From: Alloteropsis semialata
Lineage: Eukaryota > Streptophyta > Magnoliopsida > Poales > Poaceae
Direction: 5' to 3'
NCBI GenBank assembly: GCA_004135705.1
Contig: CM014272.1
Location: forward strand, 26,160,845-26,224,844
DNA: 64,000 nucleotides
Shown here piece after piece: positions 1-9,425 of this stretch (position 1 is its first letter; each line of letters begins with the position of its first letter). The translations under genes and the position numbers were made by a program. The notes beneath the pieces were generated by a model. It saw only the letters and a program-made list of their open reading frames with translations. It was not told the DNA's origin and made no database searches.

Positions 1-2882
1 CAAGAGGAAGTTGACCAAGGATTATTTCAGCCATACAGGGAGGATGACGTGCTGACCCGGGCACTGGGAAATAAAGAGCATCCTGGCCGCACACGAGGGT
101 TTGGACTTGTTCCATGGGCGCTTGCGTTCGAAGGTGATGAAGGCAGTTACAGAAGTCGCTCGAGGAGCAAGGCAAAACACGAGGCGGCCTGGGAGAAAGT
201 TATACAAGTTGTTCGCCAAGAAGTAACCGAGCAAAAAAAGCAATTGCTCGCAGAGCTTAGCAGACAACAAACTGTGCCTCAACCTGTCCCTTCTCAAGAT
301 GTTGGTCAGACTCGCACGAGCCCTATACTGGGGCGGAGTAGTTGCGGAAGCACCCCTGCCGCCGATGATGATGCAAATACTCGATTCCCTGTTGATGAGA
401 TCACTGGTCCAACACCTTGCAGCCTGTATGTCCAGGATAGGTACTTTAGGACTAAGGTGGCTATTGGTCAGGCAGAGCCTACCGGTGAAGAAGTTATGTT
501 GCATTGCCGGCCATTACCGAAAGGGTATGCCAAGGTCACCATCGATGCATTAGTCAAGAACGGTATGCCAAGGTCACCATCGATGCATTAGTCAAGAACC
601 GGTACCGTAGAGTGGAGTTAGATATCCCTGGTGGGGATGATAAGAAGACACTCGGGGATAACATTGGATGCTTTGTGGCATGGCGGAAGCGATACATATC
701 ATTTGGCCCAGATTCTGACTCCGATGATGATACCTCGGGTCCTGCTCCATCACCTCCTCAAAGGGATCCGAGTCCGGTCCCTCAAAGGGATCCAAGCCCT
801 CCCGCTGCTAGAGAGCCAACACCGCCTCCTCCATCTCCGCCAAAGAAGCGCTCCTCTCAAAGGCTAGGATCTCAAAAACGACGATCTGATGACGTAGAGG
901 AGGAAAGCTCATGTAAGCAATCGACTAGAAAAAGGGGGGTGAGTGCGAGCATAACTTCGTTATTGAAACCTTCTCCTGAAAAGCAACCTGTTCCTAAAGA
1001 TGCCATGATGCATTTTCTCAAAACAAGCAAATATCCACAGACAGGTGATAACCGACCTCGCAAGTCGGACTTTGAACGCACCATCAGTAAGGCGGATGTG
1101 TTGGAAGCAGGTAAAGAAGTGTTTCATAGTGAGTTCGAAAAGAGGAGGACATTTCTAGAGTCAGCTAACCTCTCGGAGGAAGACCTATTGGCGATCCAGC
1201 GTGGTGGCACTCTACCCCCGCCAAAGAGAGCATGGCCGTTTAAGCCCGGGGGAGATCTAGTGGAACCGCACTTAATACCTCACTTAACCACGAGACTACG
1301 ACAGTTGCATACTTGGTACAAACAACAAAGCAGTTCAAGCTTTGGGGCAAGATTCGATGATAAGGATTTTCCAGGGCGTGGGGAATCCATATTGTGGATT
1401 AAATTCGAGTACCTCCATGAGTTCTACCAACAAACCGCGCTTGACTGCAATATCATGAGCTTGTGGTGTTTGTAAGTTTCTATATAATGTCATAACTTAC
1501 ATCGGTTACAATGTATTATCACTTCTAACTTTAATCTTTTTGTAGGATGGAAGCGCACAAGTGCAGGGAAGAGAATGTTAGAAACGTCGGCTTCTTGGAC
1601 CCTTGTGCTGTAAATGAGCAGACACTAGGCTACACGAGCACCAGGGACTACTTGACAAGGGCTTTCCTCGCTATGCAAGACAAAAAATACATTTTTCTCT
1701 CGTACAATGGCGAGTAAGTGTCAACGATAACCCTGTACTTTCATTGGTTTCACTTTGTACTAAATCACTTTTGTGTCAGATTCCACCATGTCCTCTTTCA
1801 AATCGAACTTGAACAGAGTCGGATAAAGATTTTCGATTCCAGAGCATATCCGAATCCTAAAGAAAAATACAAGCTCGTCCTTAAAGATCTTAACTTGTAA
1901 GTCAAATAATTCTTCATGTATATTGAGTAATCGAATGCTACATTTCCTTGGCTCCAACTAAGTTTGAAATTTCATAGGGCCTTCACAAAGTACCGCAAGA
2001 AAAGCAAAATCCATAGACCCTTTTGGGGCGATTTTGAAGTGGTTGAAGCCAAATGGATCATTAGGCAGCCTCCTGGCAACGATCACTGTGGGTTCTATGT
2101 AATGCATTACATTCACACCGCAACAGGAGATGATTTTGGTCCTCTTCATGATCAGGTTCGTACGTCAGTCGTCTTAATTCAGTTGCAATCTCATATGCCA
2201 CAAATAGGTCAATTTCTTTTCCATGATTATGACAAGATCAATAAAATAAGGCCTGAAGACACATACAAGGTATATTGTAGTATTATTTTAGACCTTATAG
2301 TGTAAGACTCAAATAAGGCCAAGAAAAACCTTATAAAATGAATCATAAATATAGATTACTAGCGAACCTCTAAGTATGAATGGCCAGTTAATTAATTCCA
2401 CCTAGCTGTAAAATATCTCCCCTCAGAAACAAGGCCAGCAGGTCAAAACTCCCCTTTTCTGTAATTAAATAATCATGTCTCATTTCCATTGAAACATTGG
2501 GCTGGGTACCTCAATCATGTGCTTTCTTGGAAACTTTAAATGGATTGCTTTGTTCTTTTCTTGGAAACTTAACTGATATAAGTGGTTTCATGATGGTGTT
2601 TTAAATAATGCATTGCCATGTTAGTGGCTTCCACATGGATATGTTGTACTTGGCAAATAGTCGGAAATTCATGATTGATAAGCTAATCCATTATTTCTTA
2701 TTTGCATTCTCATTCTCATTACTTGTGTACTTAATCCATTATTTCTTATTTTCTTGATGTAGAGATGTGAGCTAGAAACTTCAGAGTTGCTACTTACAGC
2801 GATCTGGGGATTCCAAGAGCAACTCGCAGGATTCATTTTGGACCATGTTGTAAAACCTGGTGGAGAGTACTGCATTATCTAG
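1..2882 (+). pseudogene. CACTA-borne Ulp1-like protease gene, frame broken by a 38-bp duplication
   Basis: The reading frame is already open at base 1, so the gene starts outside the window. The N-terminal part is a plant-transposon domain (region around GPTPCSLYV and DIPGGDDKKTLGDNIGCFVA), followed by a Pro/Ser-rich linker. The C-terminal half is a Ulp1/SUMO-protease-like peptidase. Proposed splices: exon ending 1471, 1546-1713, 1780-1896, 1978 to about 2269, and 2763-2882 (stop TAG 2880-2882), each with GT/AG ends and matching phase. Likely catalytic residues are His in FHHVLFQI, Asp in IKIFDSR, Gln in IRQPPGND and Cys in HCGFYVMHY, so the protease core looks complete. The break is a 38-bp tandem duplication at 524-599 that shifts the frame and gives an early stop at 589-591. 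Known of the family: such proteases travel with transposases, role unclear. The exon 2155-2269 boundaries are uncertain. Confidence 0.7.
524..599 (+). repeat. 38-bp tandem duplication in coding sequence
   Basis: Two identical adjacent 38-bp units, 524-561 and 562-599, both beginning GGTATGCCAAGG and ending GTCAAGAAC. Because 38 is not a multiple of three, the reading frame used before the repeat ends at a stop at 589-591, while the frame after the second unit continues the same protein. One unit alone would keep the frame open. Confidence 0.97.
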
Positions 2883-3094
2883 ACTTGTAATAATTTTAAT
2901 TCAGCGGATGTTTGTGTTTGAATCTGAACTTGTGGTTCAATCATGTGGTTGAATTATGAACTTGTGGTTGAATTATGAACTTGTGCTGATGTAATAATTG
3001 TTAAGCTTCTGGATTATTCATGTGCTGTTGAAATATTATTGCTGCTGCTGGAAATTTATTAATTGCAGCTGAAATTTTTTTTGGCTGTTAGACA

Positions 3095-3480
3095 CTTATC
3101 ACCAGCGGTTCGTGGCATAAACCGCTGGTGATGACAACAACATCACCAGCGGTTTGTATTACAAACAGCTGGTGATGCCCCTAGCATCACCAGCGGCTTG
3201 TTCCACGAACCGCTGGAGATGCTTCGGACATCACCAGCGGTTTGTAATACATACAAACCGCTGGTGATGTTTGGGTCATCACCAGCGGTTTGTATTACGA
3301 ACCGCTGGTGATACTAAGGCCATCACCAGCGGTTTGTAATACAAACCGCTGGTGATACTAGGGGCATCACCAGCGGTTTTAAAACCGGTGGTGAAACCCA
3401 GGGTCTTCACAAGCACTTTTTCAGCAGCACTTCCAAAAACCGGCGCTGAAGGCCCCTTACGAACCGGCGCTGATGCCTTT
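3095..3480 (+). repeat. CACTA subterminal palindromic repeat array
   Basis: About six units of the form ATCACCAGCGGTTTGTA followed closely by its own inverse, ending CCGCTGGTGAT, are strung head to tail. Each unit of roughly 33-36 bp is a near-perfect palindrome able to form a hairpin. Two diverged units with the core ACCGGCGCTGA lie nearest the terminus. Established knowledge: subterminal repeats of CACTA elements bind the TNPA-type protein during transposition. The perfect hairpin layout could also yield small RNAs (inference). Confidence 0.85.
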
Positions 3481-3577
3481 TGTGTAGTAGTGCTTGCTTT
3501 TTCTTAAGTTTCACCATGGAAAACTAGAATTAATGTTGTGGCCATATGATCTAATTTCCCCCTTTCCTTACTTGTAG

Positions 3578-3640
3578 GAAAACAAGGATGGACTCAAGCT
3601 CCTAAAGATTGCCATTGAGAAGGTTGGATACACCGGAGAG
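3578..3640 (+). pseudogene. Isolated enolase-like exon
   Basis: A 63-base exon between acceptor TTGTAG and donor GTTTGTC reads ENKDGLKLLKIAIEKVGYTG plus Glu. This matches the enolase segment in which residues like NKEGLELLK...AGYTGK lead into the VVIGMDVA strand. Enolase converts 2-phosphoglycerate to phosphoenolpyruvate in glycolysis. I could not find the next exon in the 5 kb downstream, where a MULE and a long-inverted-repeat element are inserted; upstream exons would lie beyond the CACTA element. It is therefore either a relic or one exon of a gene stretched by insertions. The exon itself is open and has good splice sites. Confidence 0.6.
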
Positions 3641-3663
3641 GTTTGTCTCGATCTAATTTACTA

Positions 3664-4564
3664 GAGAAAATTCCTTATTTGACACTGAAAGTTGTTTATT
3701 ACTTCATTGGCCCTCGAAAATAAAATTTTCCCTATTTGACACCAGGTCTCAATTTGATTCCCTATTTGACACTACCGTCACTTTTTAGTACTCGACGGCA
3801 AAATGACCATTTTACCCATAGTGTTGCCGGGGCGTTGGCCACGGCGGTCGGTGCGGGCCGCAGGCTTAGGCAACCAATCCTGTGAGCCGGCGGTTTCTCA
3901 ACCTCAATCGGTTATTGAGTCAAACAATTGCTTGCCAAAACACATGCAACCAATAAAGGTTCAAGGCAGTCCTTCATGGATTCGCCACGGATTTGATTTG
4001 GCAAGGCAGCAACTCGTGCGGCTACGCTGTCTTGGTAGCAAGTGCGAGCACTGGGCAAGGAAGGACCGAAGGAGAGATGTAGGCACCCAGCTATTCGGTG
4101 GGGCAGCAGCTCGTGCGGCTGCGTTGCTAAGCGGCGGCGCATGCGACAGCAGTGCGGGCAGGGCGGAGGGGCCCTGTGCGGTCTCCACGACCCTGCGCTG
4201 CCATGGCCCAGGGCGGCGAGGAGGGGTGCCACGCTGTCGTTGCTTGGAGGCCTGGGCGACCGGCGAGGATCGGATCGGACGCCTGCGATGGGCCGGCGGC
4301 GTGGAAGCGCAAGCCACGGCCCCAGAGGAGCGTCGGCCAGCAGGATGAAGGAGGAGGTTTTTTTATTATTTAGAGGAGTGGGCCCCACATGTTAGGGGTA
4401 AAATGGTCATTTTGCCATCGAGTTAACACCTGTGCTGGTTAAAAGTGACGGCAGTGTCAAATAAGGAACGAAATTGAAACCGAGTGTCAAATAAGAGAGA
4501 TTTTGTTTTCAAGGGCCAAATAAGTAATAAGCAACTTTCGTAATGTGAAATAAGGAATTTTCTC
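3664..4564. mobile_element. MULE-type element, non-autonomous, with GC-rich core
   Basis: Ends are inverted copies beginning GAGAAAATTCCTTATTT and the inverted similarity extends for roughly 190 bp on each side (both arms contain the phrase TTATTTGACACT several times). It is flanked by near-identical 9-bp target duplications, AATTTACTA at 3655-3663 and TATTTACTA at 4565-4573; 9 bp is the Mutator-superfamily size. No transposase is present. The core (about 3830-4350) is far more GC-rich than the arms and has overlapping open frames on both strands, as expected of a captured gene fragment (Pack-MULE), but I do not recognise any protein in it. Confidence 0.75.
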
Positions 4565-5052
4565 TATTTACTACTATGCCTGTTCCACTATGTTTGTACA
4601 TAGACTAGCCAAGGAAGTACAGATTGACCTGGTATTTTACTTTTCCAACAACTTTTTCACCGCAATCTGGCAGTACTAGACTTGTTTAGAGCCCGAGTCT
4701 GTTAGCTAATTTTATTACCATGTTGTACACACTCTAGTCATCTCGTACTCATATGATGCCTTCTTTGGTGGACTTGCTTGCATGTTTTCTGTTAGTTGCT
4801 TCATAGGATATTAACTGTGATTGATTCCTGTTCTGAGGGCAAGAGTTGGCAAGAGAATGGCCAACTAAATTTATTTGCATATGAAGGCATTATAACTCCT
4901 AATCATACACTGGGAAATACAACCATTTTGCCACATCACTGCTTTCTAGCTCCAGTAATTAAGCCCAGCCCTACAAGGCTACAAATGAATTTTGACATGT
5001 TAATACTATTTGACCGGTGTTTATGATTATCACAAGCAGTATCCAGTGGAAG

Positions 5053-5055
<3 letters not shown>
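4565..5055. other. AT-rich stretch without recognisable gene
   Basis: This lies between the MULE and the microsatellite and is probably intronic or intergenic DNA of the old enolase locus. No exon resembling the next enolase segment was found on the plus strand. Confidence 0.5.

Positions 5056-5139
<84 letters not shown>
5056..5139. repeat. (TA)n microsatellite
   Basis: An uninterrupted run of about 42 TA dinucleotides directly abuts the left end of the long-inverted-repeat element at 5147. Such a run is prone to length error in assembly. Confidence 0.98.
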
Positions 5140-5142
<3 letters not shown>

Positions 5143-5424
5143 CGAGGCTAAAATGCAACAAGGTGCATTTTGTATAGGAAATGCACAGACCCTAGCAAGA
5201 CTACCAAAAAAGAAAAAAAACCCGCGCTCCCGCACCCCGCCGCGCCCGCCCACCCACTTGCTGCCTGATTGCATGCATGCATGGAATCTTTTTTGACTCA
5301 AATTTCAATTCACTTTTTCTCCTAAACCGTAAGTCGGATCTGTGAACCGTTTGTTGTGTCTTACTCACAAAAATATGCTTAACAAAACAAGATCCAACAT
5401 GGATATATTTTGTGCATTTTTTGT

Positions 5425-6140
5425 TAGTTGCAACTCGGAAGCATATACAATTGCAACTCGAAAGCATATACAATTGCAACTACTAGTTGCAACTAGACTT
5501 GCAACTCAACTCTGTGTGTGTTGCAACTGTATATGCTTCCGAGTTGCAACTCGAGTTGCAACTCTGTACACAACAAATATTTATACAAATGCAACAAATA
5601 TTTAGATTCGTGACACAAAGACAAAGACATTAAAAAATACAACACAACAAATGTTTAGACAAATGCAACAAATATTTATTTTTGTGACAAAGGGACAGAA
5701 ACATTCAAAAATATAACACAACAAAAGACAAATGCAACAAATGTTTAGATAATAGGTGAAAGTCAAACATTTGTTGCATTTGTCTAAACAGAAAGTCAAA
5801 CATTTGTTGCAATTGCAGTCGAATTGCATACAACTGTAAATCCAGTTGCAACTCTGGGCGTAGCTGAAAGTCAAACATTTGTTGTATTTGTTAAACAAAA
5901 AGTCAAACATTTGTTGCAATTGCAATCGAATTGCATACAACTGCAAATCCAGTTGCAACTCTGGACGCAGCTGAAAGTCAAACATTTGTTGCATTTGTTA
6001 AACAGAAAGTCAAACATTTATTGCAATTGCAATCGAATTGCATACAGCTGAAAATCCAGTTGCAACTCTGGGCGCAACTGAGTTGCAACTGGATATGGTT
6101 ATAAACACCACATGCAAATATAACATGTATAGAGTTGCAA
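5425..6140. repeat. Short-period internal repeats (TTGCAACT and GTCAAACATTTGTTGCA)
   Basis: The centre of the long-inverted-repeat element is built of many copies of TTGCAACT or its inverse AGTTGCAA, plus four longer units (about 5763-6020) with the pattern GTCAAACATTTGTTGCA, a variable spacer, and GAATTGCATACA. The open frames seen here come from this repetition rather than from a gene. Confidence 0.85.
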
Positions 6141-6459
6141 ATGGAAAGCACACAGAGTTGCAATTTACTAAAAGACGTACAAAATATATTCATGTTGGAT
6201 CTAGTTTTGTTAAGCACATTTTTTCGAGTAAGATGCAACAAACGGTTCGTAGATTCGACTTACGGTTTAGAAGATATCGCATTTTTTCAATTCGAATCAA
6301 AAAAGATTATGCACATGCACATGAACTGGCATCACGTATTTACGTTGAACTATTGGTTTTGCATGTGTGCATGTGCTGGAAGGGTCCGTTCGGCAATGTT
6401 GGGTCAGCTCAGGCGCGCAGTCAGACCTGGGTGCATTTTCTATAGGAAATGCACGCAGG

Positions 6460-8508
6460 TGAAAGGACCTTGATGTCGCCTAGAGGGGGGGTGAATAGGC
6501 GATATACCGCAAAATCAAACTTTTCCCCTTTTTACTCTAGCTGCCCGGGGGCGACCGGTCAGACCGGTGCTCCACACCGGTCAGACCGGTGACGTGCAGT
6601 GCACTCCCCCAACAGCAGCTCGAGCTTCTTCTTGACTTCTAGCACGAACCAAACTTGGTGAGTTGCTTCTGTAGGTGATATTCAGCAAGGCAAAGCTATC
6701 CCTGCACACAATATAAGCACACCCAAGTAGATCGAAGCGGAAGCACAAAATATGCTAGAAATCAACAAGTGAGGCAAACCACAACGGAGACACAAAGAGT
6801 TGTTTTCCCGAAGTTCGGATTCACCGCTCGCACCAAGCAACCACCAAGGTATGGTGAATCCTACTCTCCGTTGAGGAAGCTTATGCGACCACCACTTAGG
6901 TCAAGCTATCTCCTCCTTCCACTAGTTTGCTTCTTCCCTTCCGGAGGTGAAGCACAACCTGCACAAACAGTCCCGAGGCTCACCACACAATTTGGTAGCT
7001 CACCGGGCGACGCCTAGCCGTCTAGGAGGAAGAACCTCCAAGAGTAACAAATGCTTCAAATTGCTTTCTTGACAGCGAATCGAAGTGCTCAAGCTATGGT
7101 TGCTCTTGTTTTGCTCTCTAATGCTCACTCAATCTTGCTCACTCAACCCAACTCAAAGATATCACAAATATCACACAAATCTCACAAAGAGAGGTTGGGG
7201 AGGGCTTTCCTGGCTTCTGGAATATGTCAAAGTCGTGTGGAAGCAGCAGCCCACCAAGAAGGGGGCAAGGGGGTATAAATACCCCAGCACACAAAAACTA
7301 GCCGTTGGAGCTCTGTCCTGACCGGTCAGACCGGTCACCCTGACCGGTCAGACCGGTCAGCCAGAGCTGATTTGAAAAACTAGCCGTTAGAGCCTACACC
7401 GGTTAGACCGGTTCCCTTGACCGGTCAGACCGTCAGGTCTGTCCCAAAAACTCACAAGTTAGATCAAGGTTTCATCCGGAGATAAAACCACACGATGTTT
7501 AGTTGAGCTGGGATTTGTTAGTACACTCTGTGTCTCTCTCAAGGCTATTCTCATATGGGTCAACTATTGAGCACTTTTGATATTTGTCAATAAGCAAATG
7601 TTGCATCCCTCTTGATAGTGCGGCGTACCTATACTCAAGGATAAATATAAACACAAAGACATCCTCTTGAGTTTCCAAGTTTTGATCAATGCCATACTTT
7701 GATAGTTGTCAACTTGAGGGCTTTCAACATTGCTAACTTTCTTGAGCAATTCCATACTTGAGCTAGTGACTTAGGATTTTCCATCATCCATTGACAAAGT
7801 GTATTTGAATCCTTAAGTCACTCCATTTTATCAATCACAACTAATTGATGCTTTGCATTGCTTCCCTCAACAAAGCTTGGATATGGTTCTTCGAAACCCC
7901 ACGGACCTAGATACTTCACCTTAGCAATTTGCACACATGGAAAGCCGTCGCTTAGCCAAAACTTGCTTAGTCCCTCGCTCTAGTCATCTCGGTTGATTTC
8001 TTCACCACTTACCCTTGCCACATTGAGTTTAGCTTTGCTTCATCATTTTGAAATCCCATTTGAAAGAACTCTTCAAATGCTTGTTCTTGATTGACAAAGA
8101 ACATTCAAACCATTGCAAGCTTCCAACAATGAGACCAACGTATATCACATAAGTATATGTCCCTTTGGTGTAAATGCATGAAGCCTTGCAATTTCCACTT
8201 TGAATGATCCCTTCATATATCAACGAGCTTTCTCATAGATTGGAACCACATAGATATACCTTTGTTGACTTGTCCAAAATATATCAACACTCATGCTTGT
8301 CATTCATTTATTTATGCACAAAGAGATCACACACTTGCTTGCCTTTCTCATTATGAGCCAAAGAACATTCATTTCATATATAATTCAACATCATAACATG
8401 AATGTACAAATAAAAACCTGCTCATAGTCTTAAGCAAACAAGTTAGTCCTTTAATCGTTTTGTCATACAATTCACCAAAACCCACATGGGGGCCTAGATG
8501 CACTTTCA
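6460..8508. mobile_element. Solo LTR, 2049 bp
   Basis: The element starts TGAAAGGACC and ends GCACTTTCA, i.e. TG...CA termini with a 6-bp terminal inversion (TGAAAG/CTTTCA). It is flanked by a perfect 5-bp target duplication GCAGG at 6455-6459 and 8509-8513. There is no coding region, primer-binding site or second LTR, so it is a solo LTR left by recombination, or less likely a compact non-autonomous element. The sequence holds several copies of ACCGGTCAGACCGGT (around 6556-6590 and 7320-7430). The sequence GATGTCGCCTAGAGG near the left end is common in grass repeats (recognised from general knowledge). Confidence 0.85.
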
Positions 8509-8584
8509 GCAGGTGCATTATAGCAAAACACTAGTTAGAACCTGCTGTATTCAGGTGCTGATTATTTGTGATTTCCCATGCCAG

Positions 8585-9425
8585 GATGACAGGGAATCAA
8601 AGTGTAAAAAGAGGAAGCCAAATATGGAGTCTGCTAGACGATCAAGACTGAGGCCTTGTTTAGTTCGCGCAAATTCGATCGAATGCACTGTAGAAAAATG
8701 CATTGGGAATCGAAAAAGCAGAGAGAGGGCACGTTGTTCAATGCGTAAAACAGAGCGCGAATTCGATCGAATTGAGCGAACTAAACAATGCCTGAGAAAA
8801 CAGGTGTGTTGTATTATACATGTTGTTAACTGTATGTTTGGCTTGAGACATAACTGCAATATATGCAATAACAATGAAGCTCCCTTCAAAAAAAATAACA
8901 ATGAAGCTAAGGAAGAAATATACTTAAACATAAAATTGAAACCTGATTTGGAATATTGTCCTTACGATGCATATCACTTGTATGATATTTATGCTCTTTT
9001 GGGGCAGGCTGAGACAGAGGACCTGGCTACACAAGTGGAGTCTCTTACAGCAGAAAACACATCCCTTATATCTGAAATTGGCAGGCTAACAGAGAGTTCA
9101 GACAAGCTCAGACTAGAGAATTCTTCTCTAATGGTAATGAACCTGAATGTGTATGTTCCAATCCAATCTCGTATTTCAATCTATCTCAAACTGAACTGCA
9201 CACCATTTCCTCATGTGAAGCTGAAGGACATTGTGGTGCTGAAACCTGCAGAACTGTCTCTGAACAAAGCAGCCACACCCTTGTCCTATCCCTGCCTGGC
9301 TGCTGAGAATTTCCTGTCGATGATCGACAGCATGAACGCAGCATGTGTGAGCAGAAACATGGAGCACGGTGAGCCCAAGCTCCGGTAGCTCAACTCCAAT
9401 CCGTCTACAGATGTTGCGGCTATAA
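8585..9425 (+). pseudogene. G-box-binding (GBF/HBP-1a type) bZIP gene, 3' part, degenerate
   Basis: Three 3' exons of a plant GBF-class bZIP factor, a nuclear activator that binds ACGT/G-box promoters as a dimer. Exon A (8585-8803) holds the basic region ending SARRSRLR, then a 141-bp MITE, then Lys-Gln at the donor. Exon B (9008-9133) is a perfect zipper with leucines at every seventh position (residues 6, 13, 20, 27, 34, 41 of the exon). Exon C (about 9215 on) has the class-specific tail ENFLSMIDS and HGEPKLR. Lesions: the Arg that normally follows the invariant Asn is Met; the MITE splits the basic region; exon C lacks the expected AG before GTGAAG; and TAG at 9386-9388 precedes the recognisable tail STDVAAIS. 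The N-terminal proline-rich exons are absent upstream. The frame through exon A stays open despite the MITE. Confidence 0.8.
8652..8792. mobile_element. Tourist/PIF-type MITE inside bZIP exon, 141 bp
   Basis: The terminal inverted repeats are GGCCTTGTTTAGTTCG at the left and its inverse CGAACTAAACAATGCC at the right; the adjoining TTCGATCGAAT segments are also inverted. It is flanked by TGA at 8649-8651 and 8793-8795, a 3-bp duplication as made by PIF/Harbinger elements (usually TWA). Removing the MITE and one TGA restores Arg-Leu-Arg-Lys-Gln followed by a GT donor. At 141 + 3 bases the insertion adds exactly 48 codons. Confidence 0.85.

Larger units (their letters stand above)
1..3492 (+). 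mobile_element. CACTA (En/Spm) DNA transposon, 3' portion
   Basis: The right end is defined by a terminal inverted repeat ending at 3492; read inward on the minus strand it begins CACTACTACACAAAAGGC, the CACTA hallmark. Just inside lie dense subterminal repeats (3095-3480), also typical of the superfamily. The body carries a spliced gene ending in a Ulp1-type cysteine protease, which many plant CACTA elements encode beside the transposase. The left end and the TNP2-type transposase lie outside the window. The element stops 85 bp before an enolase-like exon, so it was probably inserted in an enolase intron. A 3-bp target duplication cannot be tested without the left end. Confidence 0.85.
5147..8524. 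mobile_element. Non-autonomous element with long terminal inverted repeats
   Basis: The ends (GCTAAAATGCA at 5147 and its inverse TGCATTATAGC ending 8524) are imperfect inverted repeats. The similarity continues inward for about 300 bp: for example TAAACCGTAAGTCGGATCTG near 5322 recurs inverted near 6250, and the segment around GCTTAACAAAAC near 5376 recurs inverted near 6210. Both arms carry a small palindrome around TATAGGAAATGCAC close to the tip. This foldback-like layout fits a MULE or an unclassified TIR element. No transposase is present. A solo LTR (6460-8508) is inserted 16 bp from the right tip, so the element without it is about 1.3 kb. The left flank is TA microsatellite, so the target duplication cannot be read. 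Confidence 0.6.

Noticed and set aside
3095..3480. CRISPR-like repeat array
   Set aside because: The units are palindromic, directly adjoining, variable in spacing and end at a CACTA terminus in a plant genome; there are no spacers of fixed length or cas genes.
5602..5994. Minus-strand 130-residue frame rich in Cys, Asn and Leu
   Set aside because: Translation of the TTGCAACT and TTTGTTGCA short repeats, not a gene.
5147..8524. Helitron with a 3' hairpin and CTAGT end near 8531
   Set aside because: The CTAG near 8531 is outside the inverted repeat, no 5' TC start was found, and the long inverted arms favour a TIR-type element.
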